64,000 nucleotides of DNA. It comes from Paenibacillus_E violae (lineage in GTDB: Bacteria > Bacillota > Bacilli > Paenibacillales > NBRC-103111). Under the pieces are notes generated by a model that had not been told where the DNA came from, ran no database searches, and worked only from the letters and a program-made list of their open reading frames with translations. Below, in pieces: positions 1 to 9,100 of the stretch. Positions within the stretch are counted from its first letter, which is position 1; each line of letters starts with the position of its first letter. The DNA lies in NCBI RefSeq assembly GCF_032461945.1, contig NZ_JAWCUD010000001.1:868001-932000 (forward strand), written 5' to 3'. A program made the translations under genes and the position numbers.

Positions 1-166
1 CAATGACTTTGTGAATGAACAGGATAAACCGTATTTCGTCAAAGCGACGAATGCGGTTTATTTTCATTTTCCAAACATTACAATTTTTTTACAATACGAA
101 AATGAAACCATAATAAACCTTTGCTACGATGGAACAGTGAGAATCCAGTGGAAAGGCGTGAAGAAG

Positions 167-937
167 ATGAGTGGACCCCTCCTGAATACGGCGCCTCAGC
201 AGGTCAAACTAGCGGTTAGGCTTGCAAGCAGCGCAGATGAAATTGAGCAGGCCATGAGACTAAGGTATCAGGTTTTCGTTGAAGAAGAGAAAAACATGCG
301 AATGCTCAATGAGGAAGGTCTTGAAAAAGACGCTTATGATGCGTACTGCGATCATCTCATTGTGAAAGATTTGGACACAGATCAGGTTGTAGGTACTTAC
401 CGTCTGCTTCCAGGAGATCGTGCCCTCCAAGGCATAGGCTTTTATTCGGAGACCGAATTTAATTTAGCGGCTTATGCCGCATATAAAGAACAGACGCTAG
501 AGCTAGGGCGCAGCTGCATTGCACCGGAGTATCGCGGCGGGAAAACGATTCAGCTTTTATGGGAAGGGATTGCCGGTTACATTACGGAGCGAAATTACAC
601 GCATTTAATAGGCTGTGCCAGTGTACATATGAGCAATTTAGAAGATTTAAATCTAATTTATACGATGCTGCTTCGAAAACAGGTCATTACCAACCGGTAC
701 GGTATCGAACCGTTAGCCACGCATCGGATATCCGGGCTTGCTCGACTGGAAGTTGATTGTAATGAAAAAGATGTGTTTCGTAAGCTGCCTCCACTTATGA
801 AGGGGTATCAATGGCTCGGCGCTGAAATTGGCGGCGATCCGGCCTATGATGAGCTATTTGAGACCGTTGATTTTTTCATCATTTTGGAAAAAGAGCGTGT
901 TACAAGACGGTACAAACGTCATTTTCTAACAACGTAG
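167..937 (+). CDS. OlsB-like GNAT N-acyltransferase
   Basis: A 256-residue protein of the ornithine-lipid synthase OlsB/hemolysin-like branch of the GNAT fold. Family members move an acyl group from acyl-ACP to an amino group, often of ornithine. Visible marks are MRLRYQVFVEE near residue 30, VVGTYRLL near 74, and LELGRSCIAPEYRGG near 110, which matches the family's acyl-donor loop. The frame is open upstream to a GTG at position 11, but those extra residues look unlike the family, so I prefer the ATG at 167; its ribosome site is weak. The next gene starts 17 bases downstream and also encodes an acyltransferase, so the two probably act in sequence. Substrate unknown. Confident in the superfamily, not in ornithine as acceptor. 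Confidence 0.75.
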   Translation: MSGPLLNTAPQQVKLAVRLASSADEIEQAMRLRYQVFVEEEKNMRMLNEEGLEKDAYDAYCDHLIVKDLDTDQVVGTYRLLPGDRALQGIGFYSETEFNLAAYAAYKEQTLELGRSCIAPEYRGGKTIQLLWEGIAGYITERNYTHLIGCASVHMSNLEDLNLIYTMLLRKQVITNRYGIEPLATHRISGLARLEVDCNEKDVFRKLPPLMKGYQWLGAEIGGDPAYDELFETVDFFIILEKERVTRRYKRHFLTT

Positions 938-953
938 GCAAGGAGGATTTGCT

Positions 954-1898
954 TTGTATGATTGGATCGCCAAACTAACTTCAGACGAACAAAAACTGGC
1001 GCGTATCGAACACAAGCTGCGAATCATTCCGCTTTGGGTTTTGCATGCGGTGTGTGCGTTTATCTCTTTTGTCGGTCATGTTGCTTTGCGTAGCTTAGTT
1101 AGACGAGTAGAACATAATATGGCCGATTTGCTTGATGAAAAGCCGAAACGAGCCATTCGTGCGATTTCCAAGAATTATATGGAAAATGTTGTGTTTACGC
1201 TTGTTGAGATTCTTTTCTTATCTAAGCGACTGTTAAAATTGCAAACGCATCATTTCGATGTGCTTGGCGAAGAGAACCTCCGAGAAGCTCAAAGCCGATC
1301 GAACGGAAAGGGTTTTATCGTCTATACGCCGCATATAGGCAACTTTTTTTATTACTATTGGTATTTGACCCGGAAATATGATTGTCTGACCGTCGCTTCA
1401 GCAGGCAGTCAGGAGCTTAGACCGCTTTATCTGAAATTTGCTGCCATGGGCTGCAAGGGACTGGATTATGACAGTGTCCCTCCTCTGGAGCTGTATCGGA
1501 CCTTAAAGAAGCATTTGCAGAACGGTGGGGTCGTTTTTCTGCTCGGGGATTTCTGGCGCGCTTCCTTTCCGTTATCCCGTTTCTTCGGGAGGTTGACTCG
1601 CACGCCTGAGGGTGCGGCTATGCTTGCTCATGATTTGCGAATACCTATTGTACCTTTTTACGGGTATCGCACCCGCGGTTTCAACCACAAGCTCATTTTT
1701 GGTTCGCCTCTTGAACTGCAAGCTGAGTTATCCGGGCGTATCGCACGTGCTGAAGTGAACCTGCTGCTGAACGGTTTCATGGAGCGAGCCATCCGTGAGC
1801 AGCCGGGTTCTTGGTTTTATTGGTTCAATGTGCACGAACGTTGGGAAGAAACATCTGTCACAAATGCCGATCAAACGACATCATCTGAAGTAGGATAG
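954..1898 (+). CDS. LpxL/HtrB-like lysophospholipid acyltransferase family protein
   Basis: 314 residues, starting at TTG 954 seven bases after a perfect AGGAGG. It resembles the bacterial lipid A acyltransferase/phosphatidylinositol mannoside acyltransferase family, which transfers fatty acyl chains to lipid acceptors at the membrane. A hydrophobic N-terminal segment (about residues 25-50) fits membrane attachment. The family's HX4(D/E) catalytic motif should fall at H127, where the sequence reads TPHIGNFFYYYW; the acidic position is Phe132, so the usual His-acid pair is not seen. Later blocks such as VFLLGDFWRASFPLSRFFG and RTPEGAAMLA follow the family pattern. It lies in an operon with the OlsB-like gene, so an acyl-amino-acid lipid is a reasonable but unproven product. 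Either activity is altered or another residue replaces the acid. Confidence 0.7.
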   Translation: MYDWIAKLTSDEQKLARIEHKLRIIPLWVLHAVCAFISFVGHVALRSLVRRVEHNMADLLDEKPKRAIRAISKNYMENVVFTLVEILFLSKRLLKLQTHHFDVLGEENLREAQSRSNGKGFIVYTPHIGNFFYYYWYLTRKYDCLTVASAGSQELRPLYLKFAAMGCKGLDYDSVPPLELYRTLKKHLQNGGVVFLLGDFWRASFPLSRFFGRLTRTPEGAAMLAHDLRIPIVPFYGYRTRGFNHKLIFGSPLELQAELSGRIARAEVNLLLNGFMERAIREQPGSWFYWFNVHERWEETSVTNADQTTSSEVG

Positions 1899-1929
1899 CA
1901 CTCAATGACAAAGGATGGGTGATTGACAC

Positions 1930-2925
1930 ATGGACACAGGAAGCCATTTATTGTTCGGCGTCACCTTAGCAGGACTCGCTTGTTTGGAGCCTGTCGTATC
2001 GCAAGATCCGAATTTGACCCATGCAATTCTGGCCGGAACGCTCATTGGATCACATGCCCCTGATTTTGATACGATCGCAAGAATCAAAGGGTATACGAAC
2101 TATTTGCGTGTTCATCGAGGAATTACCCATTCCTTGCCGGCACTCTTTATTTGGCCGATTGTGCTCAGTTTGCCTCTTGCAGCTATCTTTGGGGTATGGG
2201 ATCATTTGTTTAGCCTGTATATGTGGACTTTGTTGGCTGTTGTTTTTCATGTGTTTCTGGACTTATTTAACGTCTATGGCGTGCAGTGTCTCCGGCCGTT
2301 CTCTTCCAAATGGCATCATCTCGATACCCTCTGTCTTTACGAACCTTTCCTGTTCGTCCTGCATACCTTTGGCGTTCTTATTTGGATTTTAGTTTGGCAC
2401 GGCAGCGGGGGGCTTCATATCGGGGAGATGTTCGCGTTGATATACGTGGCGACCTTCTTTTATATTGCCATTCGGAGCGAACAGCGGAAACGATTTGTTA
2501 AATTGGTGAAAAAGGAACTGAATCTGGAAGACGGAATATGCCATCTCATTCCCAGTCTCAGTTGGTTCCGTTGGCAATTCGTTATCGAGAGTGATACGCG
2601 GTTTTACTTGGGCGAAATTCGGGATGGTTCTGTCGTGACTGAAGTGGAATATAGCAAAATTGACTATAGCCAGGAACAGTCACACCCGATCGTGCAAGCT
2701 ACCTTGGCTACAGATGGCGTCCGTGCCTTCCTGCACTTCGCGCAGCGCATTCATGTGTGCTGGACCGAGAAAACGGACGGCTATGAAGTGCAGTGGCGAG
2801 ATGTCCGTTTTTGGCATCAACGAAAGCTTCCTTTCGGGGTCAACGTTCATCTGGATCGCGACATGAACGTGGTCAGCGACACGCTGGGATGGGATAAAAA
2901 AGCGTGGGACCCGCCTTATGTCTGA
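1930..2925 (+). CDS. YdjM-family membrane-bound metal-dependent hydrolase
   Basis: 331 residues with the N-terminal signature of the YdjM/YfhO-type integral-membrane hydrolases: MDTGSHLLFG, GSHAPDFD and HRGITHS supply the His/Asp residues thought to bind metal. Hydrophobic stretches between residues 70 and 180 make about four membrane spans, followed by a soluble C-terminal part of about 150 residues. The ATG at 1930 follows AAGGATGGGTGA. B. subtilis and E. coli homologs have no firm physiological substrate; some are induced by DNA damage. It ends the three-gene run and is followed by an intrinsic terminator. Confidence 0.75.
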   Translation: MDTGSHLLFGVTLAGLACLEPVVSQDPNLTHAILAGTLIGSHAPDFDTIARIKGYTNYLRVHRGITHSLPALFIWPIVLSLPLAAIFGVWDHLFSLYMWTLLAVVFHVFLDLFNVYGVQCLRPFSSKWHHLDTLCLYEPFLFVLHTFGVLIWILVWHGSGGLHIGEMFALIYVATFFYIAIRSEQRKRFVKLVKKELNLEDGICHLIPSLSWFRWQFVIESDTRFYLGEIRDGSVVTEVEYSKIDYSQEQSHPIVQATLATDGVRAFLHFAQRIHVCWTEKTDGYEVQWRDVRFWHQRKLPFGVNVHLDRDMNVVSDTLGWDKKAWDPPYV

Positions 2926-2943
2926 GGACGAGAACAACTTAAG

Positions 2944-2978
2944 AAGCTTTGCTCCTATAAGGGAGTGAGGCTTTTTTT
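2944..2978 (+). terminator. Intrinsic terminator after YdjM-family gene
   Basis: A 12-bp stem (2944-2955 with 2962-2973, three G-U pairs) with a six-base loop is followed by a run of T. It closes the run of genes that begins at 167. Confidence 0.85.
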
Positions 2979-3064
2979 ACATTTCGGGAAAGGGACACAA
3001 ATTGAGTCTGTTTGTCATTTTTTATGCAGGAAATCAGTGTTTGGAGTCGAAAATATGGTACAAT

Positions 3065-3089
3065 AGTCCTATATTAAAAGTCCTATATT
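3065..3089 (+). repeat. Tandem AGTCCTATATT repeat before minor pilin operon
   Basis: The 11-mer AGTCCTATATT occurs at 3065-3075 and again at 3079-3089, spaced 14 bases start to start. A near copy, AGTCCTATAATT, overlaps the -10 box in front of pilB at 12074. The element lies about 50 bases upstream of the first minor pilin start, so a shared control site or promoter is possible. No regulator is known to me for this motif. Confidence 0.45.
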
Positions 3090-3136
3090 TGCAGATGCGT
3101 GACATATTGAAATTAATAATCTTAGGAGCATATGAG

Positions 3137-3706
3137 ATGAATAGAAGAGAGCCCCGTGAAGAGGGATTTACGCTGATAGAGGTTTTGGCTGCGACGGTCA
3201 TATTGTCTGTGGCTTCCATGGCGATGCTGGCGTTTTTCATTAACGCGATGTCGTATAACAAAGGGAATCAGAATAAAACGGTGATGGTGAATTTGGCTAG
3301 GAACGCTTTGTTTTATATGGAGAAGCAGAACTATGCAACGATTCATAATTATTTTATTGATCCTAGTACGGGTGACCTAAAGGGTAATCTAGATATTTCA
3401 CCCAAGAACTGCAGTACTAGAAATATTTGTGATAAACCTGATTTACAAAATTTATTTCTAAATCCGAATATGAAGCTCCTCTGGGATGTGCTTAACCCCA
3501 AGGTAAATGATATTGAATATCAAATATCCGTGTCTTATCAGGTAGATATTACAAATGAGTTGAAAGATGATCCTGTAAAAAAAGGGATGGCGAATTATTT
3601 GCTGCCTATTCATGTTGAAGTGACTGTCAAAGATAACAACGTGAATAACGGAAGAAATAAACCTGTCATTGTGGAGGGCTATATTGCAAATGAGTCGATT
3701 CGTTAA
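3137..3706 (+). CDS. Type IV minor pilin / pseudopilin (PilV/PulI-like)
   Basis: 189 residues from ATG 3137, set by the site TAGGAG eight bases upstream; the open frame continues further upstream without pilin-like sequence. A class III-type prepilin leader ends in EEG, followed by FTLIEVLAATVILSVASMA, giving peptidase cleavage between Gly and Phe with Glu at +5. The hydrophobic helix is followed by a mostly beta globular head with two cysteines (NCSTRNIC) that may form a disulfide. It is processed by the prepilin peptidase at 16625 and is likely a minor, priming or tip component of the type IV pilus. The next pilin gene overlaps its end by 17 bases. Confidence 0.85.
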   Translation: MNRREPREEGFTLIEVLAATVILSVASMAMLAFFINAMSYNKGNQNKTVMVNLARNALFYMEKQNYATIHNYFIDPSTGDLKGNLDISPKNCSTRNICDKPDLQNLFLNPNMKLLWDVLNPKVNDIEYQISVSYQVDITNELKDDPVKKGMANYLLPIHVEVTVKDNNVNNGRNKPVIVEGYIANESIR

Positions 3707-4235
3707 CAGCATCAAAGAGCAAAAGGGTTACTCGCTGGTCGAGCTCATTGCTGCTTTAAGCATTTTCTCTTTGATAGCTGGATCCATTTATGGGGTGATT
3801 AATTTTGGTTTCAAAGCTTATGATCGAGTGAATGTCGAGAATTCTCTGCGGGATGAAGGCGATATCATTATGTCGGCGATTATGAGTGAGTTTTATACAC
3901 AAGGCCCCGAAACCGTTGAGAATTTCAGCACGAACAGTGAAACGGAAAATGGCATTTTGATGCATATAAAAACAAACGATGTAAAAGGTGAGCATGTATC
4001 AGTTCGCCATGTGGTTGTTGACAACACGGACCATAAAGTTTACATCTATAACGATCAGAAAACGGCTAGCAGTGCTATAGAATTAAAATCTCAAGTTATG
4101 AGCGATTCTATGATTCACATTAACAGCTGTACAAATGGATGTACGAACGGGCTTATTAATGTCACATTGGAATTAAGTCAGACTTCTAAAGGAAGAGATC
4201 ACAAGCTCAAGCTGCAAAGCCAGTTCGGTTTCTAA
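3690..4235 (+). CDS. Type IV minor pilin / pseudopilin (PilW/PulJ-like)
   Basis: 181 residues from ATG 3690 preceded by GGAGGG eleven bases upstream. The leader EQKG is followed by YSLVELIAALSIFSLIAGS, the usual prepilin cleavage site and helix with Glu at +5. The head contains a possible Cys pair (INSCTNGCTNG). The gene overlaps the previous pilin gene and is followed eleven bases later by the PilX-like gene, so the three are probably co-expressed as a minor pilin complex. PilW or PulJ naming rests on order and length only. Confidence 0.85.
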   Translation: MSRFVNSIKEQKGYSLVELIAALSIFSLIAGSIYGVINFGFKAYDRVNVENSLRDEGDIIMSAIMSEFYTQGPETVENFSTNSETENGILMHIKTNDVKGEHVSVRHVVVDNTDHKVYIYNDQKTASSAIELKSQVMSDSMIHINSCTNGCTNGLINVTLELSQTSKGRDHKLKLQSQFGF

Positions 4236-4246
4236 GGAGGAGTAGC

Positions 4247-6127
4247 ATGTTTCGCGAGGAGCGCGGTTCAGCATTGCTGTTAGTTTTATTTATGGTTCTT
4301 ATTTTTTCGATATTAGGTTTGGCTGTGTTGAGTGCAAGCATAGGCGGTGCAACAAGAACGGAGACGAAGCAAAAGGATGTTCAAAGTTTGCATTTGGCTG
4401 AGAAGGCGTTGAATGAGGCTGCTGCTTATATCATGTCCGATTTTGAAAGTCAGGATGGCGTTAACATTGATGAAGTTCAAAATAGGTTGGATGACATTAC
4501 AGTGAAGTTAAATGGGAGAGCGACCAGTACTTTATTGGATCATGATGTAGGTGCAGCCAGAGGGAAAATACATAGTATCGAATTCAAAGAAAATAAAAAA
4601 GAGGACAGCTCGCTGAATTATAAAATTACGATTGATGCTGAAGCTACTGTGAATAATGTCACGCGTCTACTTACCCAGGATATTATTTTGGACACGTTTC
4701 CAGATTCACTGAAATATGCGATGGGTTCGGAAGGAACTGTGCTGATTAATGGATCGCCTTATATCATCGGGGATATTTATGCGGGAGAAGCATTAAAGGT
4801 CAAAAATGAAGCTGAATATTTGTACCTTGGTACGCCGTTATATCAGTCGACTAAATTCCCGAAGTTGGAGGGAAGCGTCTACGTTCAAAAGAATGCATCC
4901 GGGGACGGGTTAAATGCTTATTATTGTGAGACGGTAAGCGCAACAGTTTCTCAAACCAGTCCGCAATGTGACACACTTGAAAATGTCGGCAACAGCAATA
5001 GTGGTTATAAAAGTATTAGTGAAGAAGAGGGAGAGGGCGTAAAAACAATCAAAGAGGTGCTGACTAGCACGGATCCTGCGAATATTCATGTCAAAGATCA
5101 GAGCAAATTTGCAGGGATAGAAGTCAACGAAGCCTTCGTGGATAAAATGGTTCAGGCCATCGGGAAAGATATTGCAGATCCAGATGGACAAAGAATGAAG
5201 GTGAAGACGGCGTTGGCGTCCAGAGACAGTCTTACGGACTTGAGTCCATGGATGGAAATTATTGATCCGCTGGATGAAGTAGCGCCTGATCCTGCTAATG
5301 CTCCTAAGTATGCCGCCTATGAGGCGAAGAAGAGCAGTCTTATTAGCTTGTTTTCATCCGAGCTTGAGAATACGATAATGTATAATGGCAATTTAACGAT
5401 AGATGGCGGCGAGGTATTCAGTAAATTGCTTTACAAAGAAAGTGTGAAAAACCCCGTTCCTGTTAATTTAAATAAAAGCAGCTGGTTCATTGTAAATGGT
5501 GATTTAACGATTAAAAATACGAATATAGATAAAGGCACCCTTGACATTAAAGCTAATATACTGGTTACAGGTAATCTATCTATACATAACACCGTTAATA
5601 TGGATTCCACCATCTACACGTTAGGTAAAACGGAGATTGTGGATGCTTCTATTTTAGGTTTGAAGGGGCTAGATGGTGAGGAGAAAGAGTTAGTTCTTAT
5701 TTCTAAAGGTGCTATTGATATTTATCGCGTCAATTCGTTTCTTGATATTAAAGAACCTTTTCAGTACGATTCGAAGTCACCTGGAAACAAACCGGTGGAG
5801 ACGCATGGTGCTAATCCTCCAATCTTAAAAGCTTTTTTCTACACGGATAGTGATGCAACGATTTATGGGGTAGGTTCCGTATTTTGGGTATATGGCGGCT
5901 TTTTTGCCAAAGGTAACTTGACAGTCAATGCCATTCGTGGGAATGCTACAGGCGGAGTAGAAAGTATTAAAATGGATGATCAAACACAAGTCACCTCGGA
6001 GAATCAGTCGCGTCTTATTATCGATTATAACAGTAAGATTTTTGAGAATCAGAAGGTTGGTTTGCCACGTGTTTCTAAGGTAGGCTTGACTGTAGGGAAG
6101 AAAAAGCAAGTAACGGAGTTTAAATGA
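4247..6127 (+). CDS. Large PilX-like pilus assembly protein with beta-helix head
   Basis: 626 residues from ATG 4247 after AAGGAGGAG. The N-terminus RGSALLLVLFMVLIFSILG followed by LAEKALNEAAAYI matches the PilX N-terminal type, a pilin-like helix without a full prepilin leader. Gram-negative PilX proteins are about 200 residues; this one carries roughly 450 extra. The C-terminal half (about 380-590) has repeated short beta units such as GDLTIKNTNI, GNLSIHNTVN and GAIDIYRVNS, which suggests a right-handed beta-helix like polymer-forming or adhesin domains. It ends the minor pilin operon and may form or carry the pilus tip. No catalytic motif is seen. Confidence 0.75.
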   Translation: MFREERGSALLLVLFMVLIFSILGLAVLSASIGGATRTETKQKDVQSLHLAEKALNEAAAYIMSDFESQDGVNIDEVQNRLDDITVKLNGRATSTLLDHDVGAARGKIHSIEFKENKKEDSSLNYKITIDAEATVNNVTRLLTQDIILDTFPDSLKYAMGSEGTVLINGSPYIIGDIYAGEALKVKNEAEYLYLGTPLYQSTKFPKLEGSVYVQKNASGDGLNAYYCETVSATVSQTSPQCDTLENVGNSNSGYKSISEEEGEGVKTIKEVLTSTDPANIHVKDQSKFAGIEVNEAFVDKMVQAIGKDIADPDGQRMKVKTALASRDSLTDLSPWMEIIDPLDEVAPDPANAPKYAAYEAKKSSLISLFSSELENTIMYNGNLTIDGGEVFSKLLYKESVKNPVPVNLNKSSWFIVNGDLTIKNTNIDKGTLDIKANILVTGNLSIHNTVNMDSTIYTLGKTEIVDASILGLKGLDGEEKELVLISKGAIDIYRVNSFLDIKEPFQYDSKSPGNKPVETHGANPPILKAFFYTDSDATIYGVGSVFWVYGGFFAKGNLTVNAIRGNATGGVESIKMDDQTQVTSENQSRLIIDYNSKIFENQKVGLPRVSKVGLTVGKKKQVTEFK

Positions 6128-6134
6128 TACTGGT

Positions 6135-6180
6135 AAAAAAAGAGGCTGTCCCAATGTGATTGGGGCAGCCTCTTAGCGTT
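6135..6180. terminator. Bidirectional intrinsic terminator between convergent genes
   Basis: A 15-bp stem (6140-6154 with 6160-6174, one G-U pair) and five-base loop separate the PilX-like gene from the giant gene on the other strand. The A-run at 6135-6141 supplies a T-run for the minus strand; the plus-strand T-run is weaker. Confidence 0.9.
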
Positions 6181-9100
6181 TTAATATCTGTCGTCAAACT
6201 CGATGACGTTCACCGTAATTTCGTCTTTCACCGTTTCATCGTCTTTATTCGTGACGGTAATCGTTGTTGACCCTTGCTTGAAGCTGGTTACCAGGCCATT
6301 GGAGTCAACATCAGCGATAGTCGAACTACTACTTTTCCATTGTAATTGACCATTTAGGTCATTAATCCATTCTTTTTTCCACTTGTTTGGCGTAACGGTT
6401 AGATATTTAAGTAAGTCAAACGATCTTTGAGCAGTTGTACCTTTTGCGTATAAAGTGATCGTCGAATCAGGAAGTTCCAACTTCGTCAGGTCTTGCCTCA
6501 CGTAAACAACTTTGGCTGCTGTTTTGGAAGGGAAGCCAGGGCCTCCAGCCACGTCTACTTTGATTTGGATAGTGCCTTTCTTAAGCCCTATGAGTGTTAC
6601 AGTTTGCTTGTTGTCATCGCCAACAATGGCAGCCTCACCATTTTCTTCAGGTTCACTGATTAAGCTCCACTTAAACTCATTGTTTAATGCTGTTGAAGGA
6701 TTCAAAGCAGCCTTCAGCACGATGGACTCACCTTTGTCCATTGTAATAACAGAGATGCCGCTCTCAACACCGTCGATCATCCTGACAATGGCTAAGGATT
6801 CGACGGAGACGCTAAAGCTTTGCTTATACGTGATGTCTTTATCCGTAACAATGCTGACCGTTCCTGTTACTACGCCAACATTTTTACCTGTAAAGTCTCT
6901 GGAATCTTCTGCAGACTTCGATACATTTGCAAAAGACTGATTAGGGTTATCTAAAGCCCATGCGAAAGTCTTAGCTTTCTGATGTGAAGATCTCAACCAT
7001 GCCCGAAGCGTTGTTGTTCCGGAGATATTTACGACTTTATCTCCATCAAATTCGACAGTAGGTTGAGCAACGGTGATCTTAGCGGAAGCAATAACACTTT
7101 GATCAGTTTTCGAAATAATCGTTACTTGTGTTGAACCTTCCGATATTGCTTGATAATTGCCTGAGTTATCTACTGTCAGCACGTTCACATCCGTTGACTT
7201 CCAGATAACATCCGAATTCAATTCTAACGGAGGTGTAATGGATGGTGATAGGCTACCGCTTTGGCCGACGTCAACGGTTTGATCATTCAGTTGCAGTGAA
7301 ATGACGGTTACTTTAAAGCTGGCATCGTAGGAACTCCCTTGATCAGTGACCATATGTACGGTTCCGTTAATGATCCCAGGTTGCTTTCCGGTAAGAGTTC
7401 TCGTTGGACTCCCATCTACGCCGGTGAAATCTGCTTTCAATTTATCCTCATCTGAAACATTCCACGTCGTATAAGTAGGTGTTTCATTGAATGAACTTAG
7501 AAGAACTTGAAGCGTAATGGGTTGACCACCAATAAAGAGTTTATCAGGCCCGTTAACAGAAATTGATGGCTGTATGACTGTAATCGTCGCTGTGCCGGAT
7601 AGATTCGTGCCATCCGTCGTGGTTGCTTTAATTGTAGCTGTACCAACAGCTACCCCTCGAGTATTTCCGTTAGAGTCGACTGTGACCACGTTTGGATTGT
7701 TTGATTCCCATGTAAGCACTTTAATACTTGCATTTGTAGGCTCGAAATTTGGTGTTAGAACATAAGATTGATTAACACGAATCGTAGCATTGTCTATTCT
7801 TACAGAAGCCACAGGAACTGCTGTAACGTTAACACTGAAATTTTTGGAATAAGTGCTTCCAATATTTGTTCTAATTGTAACTGAGCCATTCACCGTTCCT
7901 GCTTTGACACCAGTTAATACACGCTTGTAATCACCATCTGTTACAAAACTCGCTTTATCCTGATCGGGTGAACTCCAAGTAACGGATGCTACAGTTTCAT
8001 TAATTGTTGAAAAAGTAGCTTCTAATGTAATCTTCTCTCCAATATTTACCGAAGTTGGCCCATTAACTGTCAGTGAAGGTTTAACTACAGTAACGGTAGC
8101 ATTGGCTGTCAGATTGGATCCGTCTGTGGAATTAATGATAACTTTCGCTGTTCCTTCAGCTACGCCTGTAATGTTCCCTGAACTGTCTACGGTAACCAGA
8201 TCGGACCGGTCTGTGCTCCAGGTCAAGTTGAGATTATCAGCATCGGACGGTGTATAGTTTGAATTTAATTTGATGGTTTCGCCAACGCGAATACTAGCGC
8301 TCCCTACATTAATTGATGTTAAAGGTATGAATATTTTTACTGTGTAATCTTTGGAATAAGTATTTCCTTTATCTGTTACAACGGTAGCTGTTACAGTCAC
8401 GGTACCTTTTTGTACACCATGTAAGATGCCAGTAAATTTATCGCTTACCGTGAAGTTCGCTTTGCTGGAATTTGAAGAACTCCATCTGACAGAAGTTACG
8501 TTCTCATTCACGGTTACCAGTGCTGCTTGCAATGATATGTCTGCACCAACGGCCACTTCCGTCGGACCTGTGATATTCAAGCCTGGTTGGATGACAGAAA
8601 CCACGGAGGTGGCGGTAAGTCCGCTTCCATCTTTCGCGACAGCCGTTATTTTTGCAGTTCCAGCACTGACACCTCGAATTTCACCACTTGCATTAACCGT
8701 AACGATGGTTGCCGCATCCGTTGTCCAAGTGAAGTCTTCGTTCTTTTGGTAGGTAGCATCACTAGGCATTACCTTTGGAATAAGTTTGGAAGTATCACCT
8801 TTTGCAATTGTGAGGTTATCCAACGTCAAGGAAGTTAATTTCGTAAAAGCGGTTATGACCTTATTCGAAAAGAGAACATTTTGATTTGCTGAAGCAAAAT
8901 CCTTGTATTGCAGGTTAGCATTAGATAATGAGTAGTCTCCCGCTTTCGTTGGTTTAACAACGACGGTGAACAATGAGCTATTAGCTACAAATTGACTGCC
9001 TTCCCTGCGGTACGGAATTTCACCGATATCACCTTCAAGGGTAAAGCCGCTTGTTAATGAGCCTGTTTTCGTGAAACCTGTTGGTATTGTAACAATTTCT

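Noticed and set aside
6512..6940. Antisense frames under the giant Ig-repeat gene
   Set aside because: They mirror the repeats of the real gene, have no ribosome sites and encode Ser/Thr/Val-rich shadow sequence.
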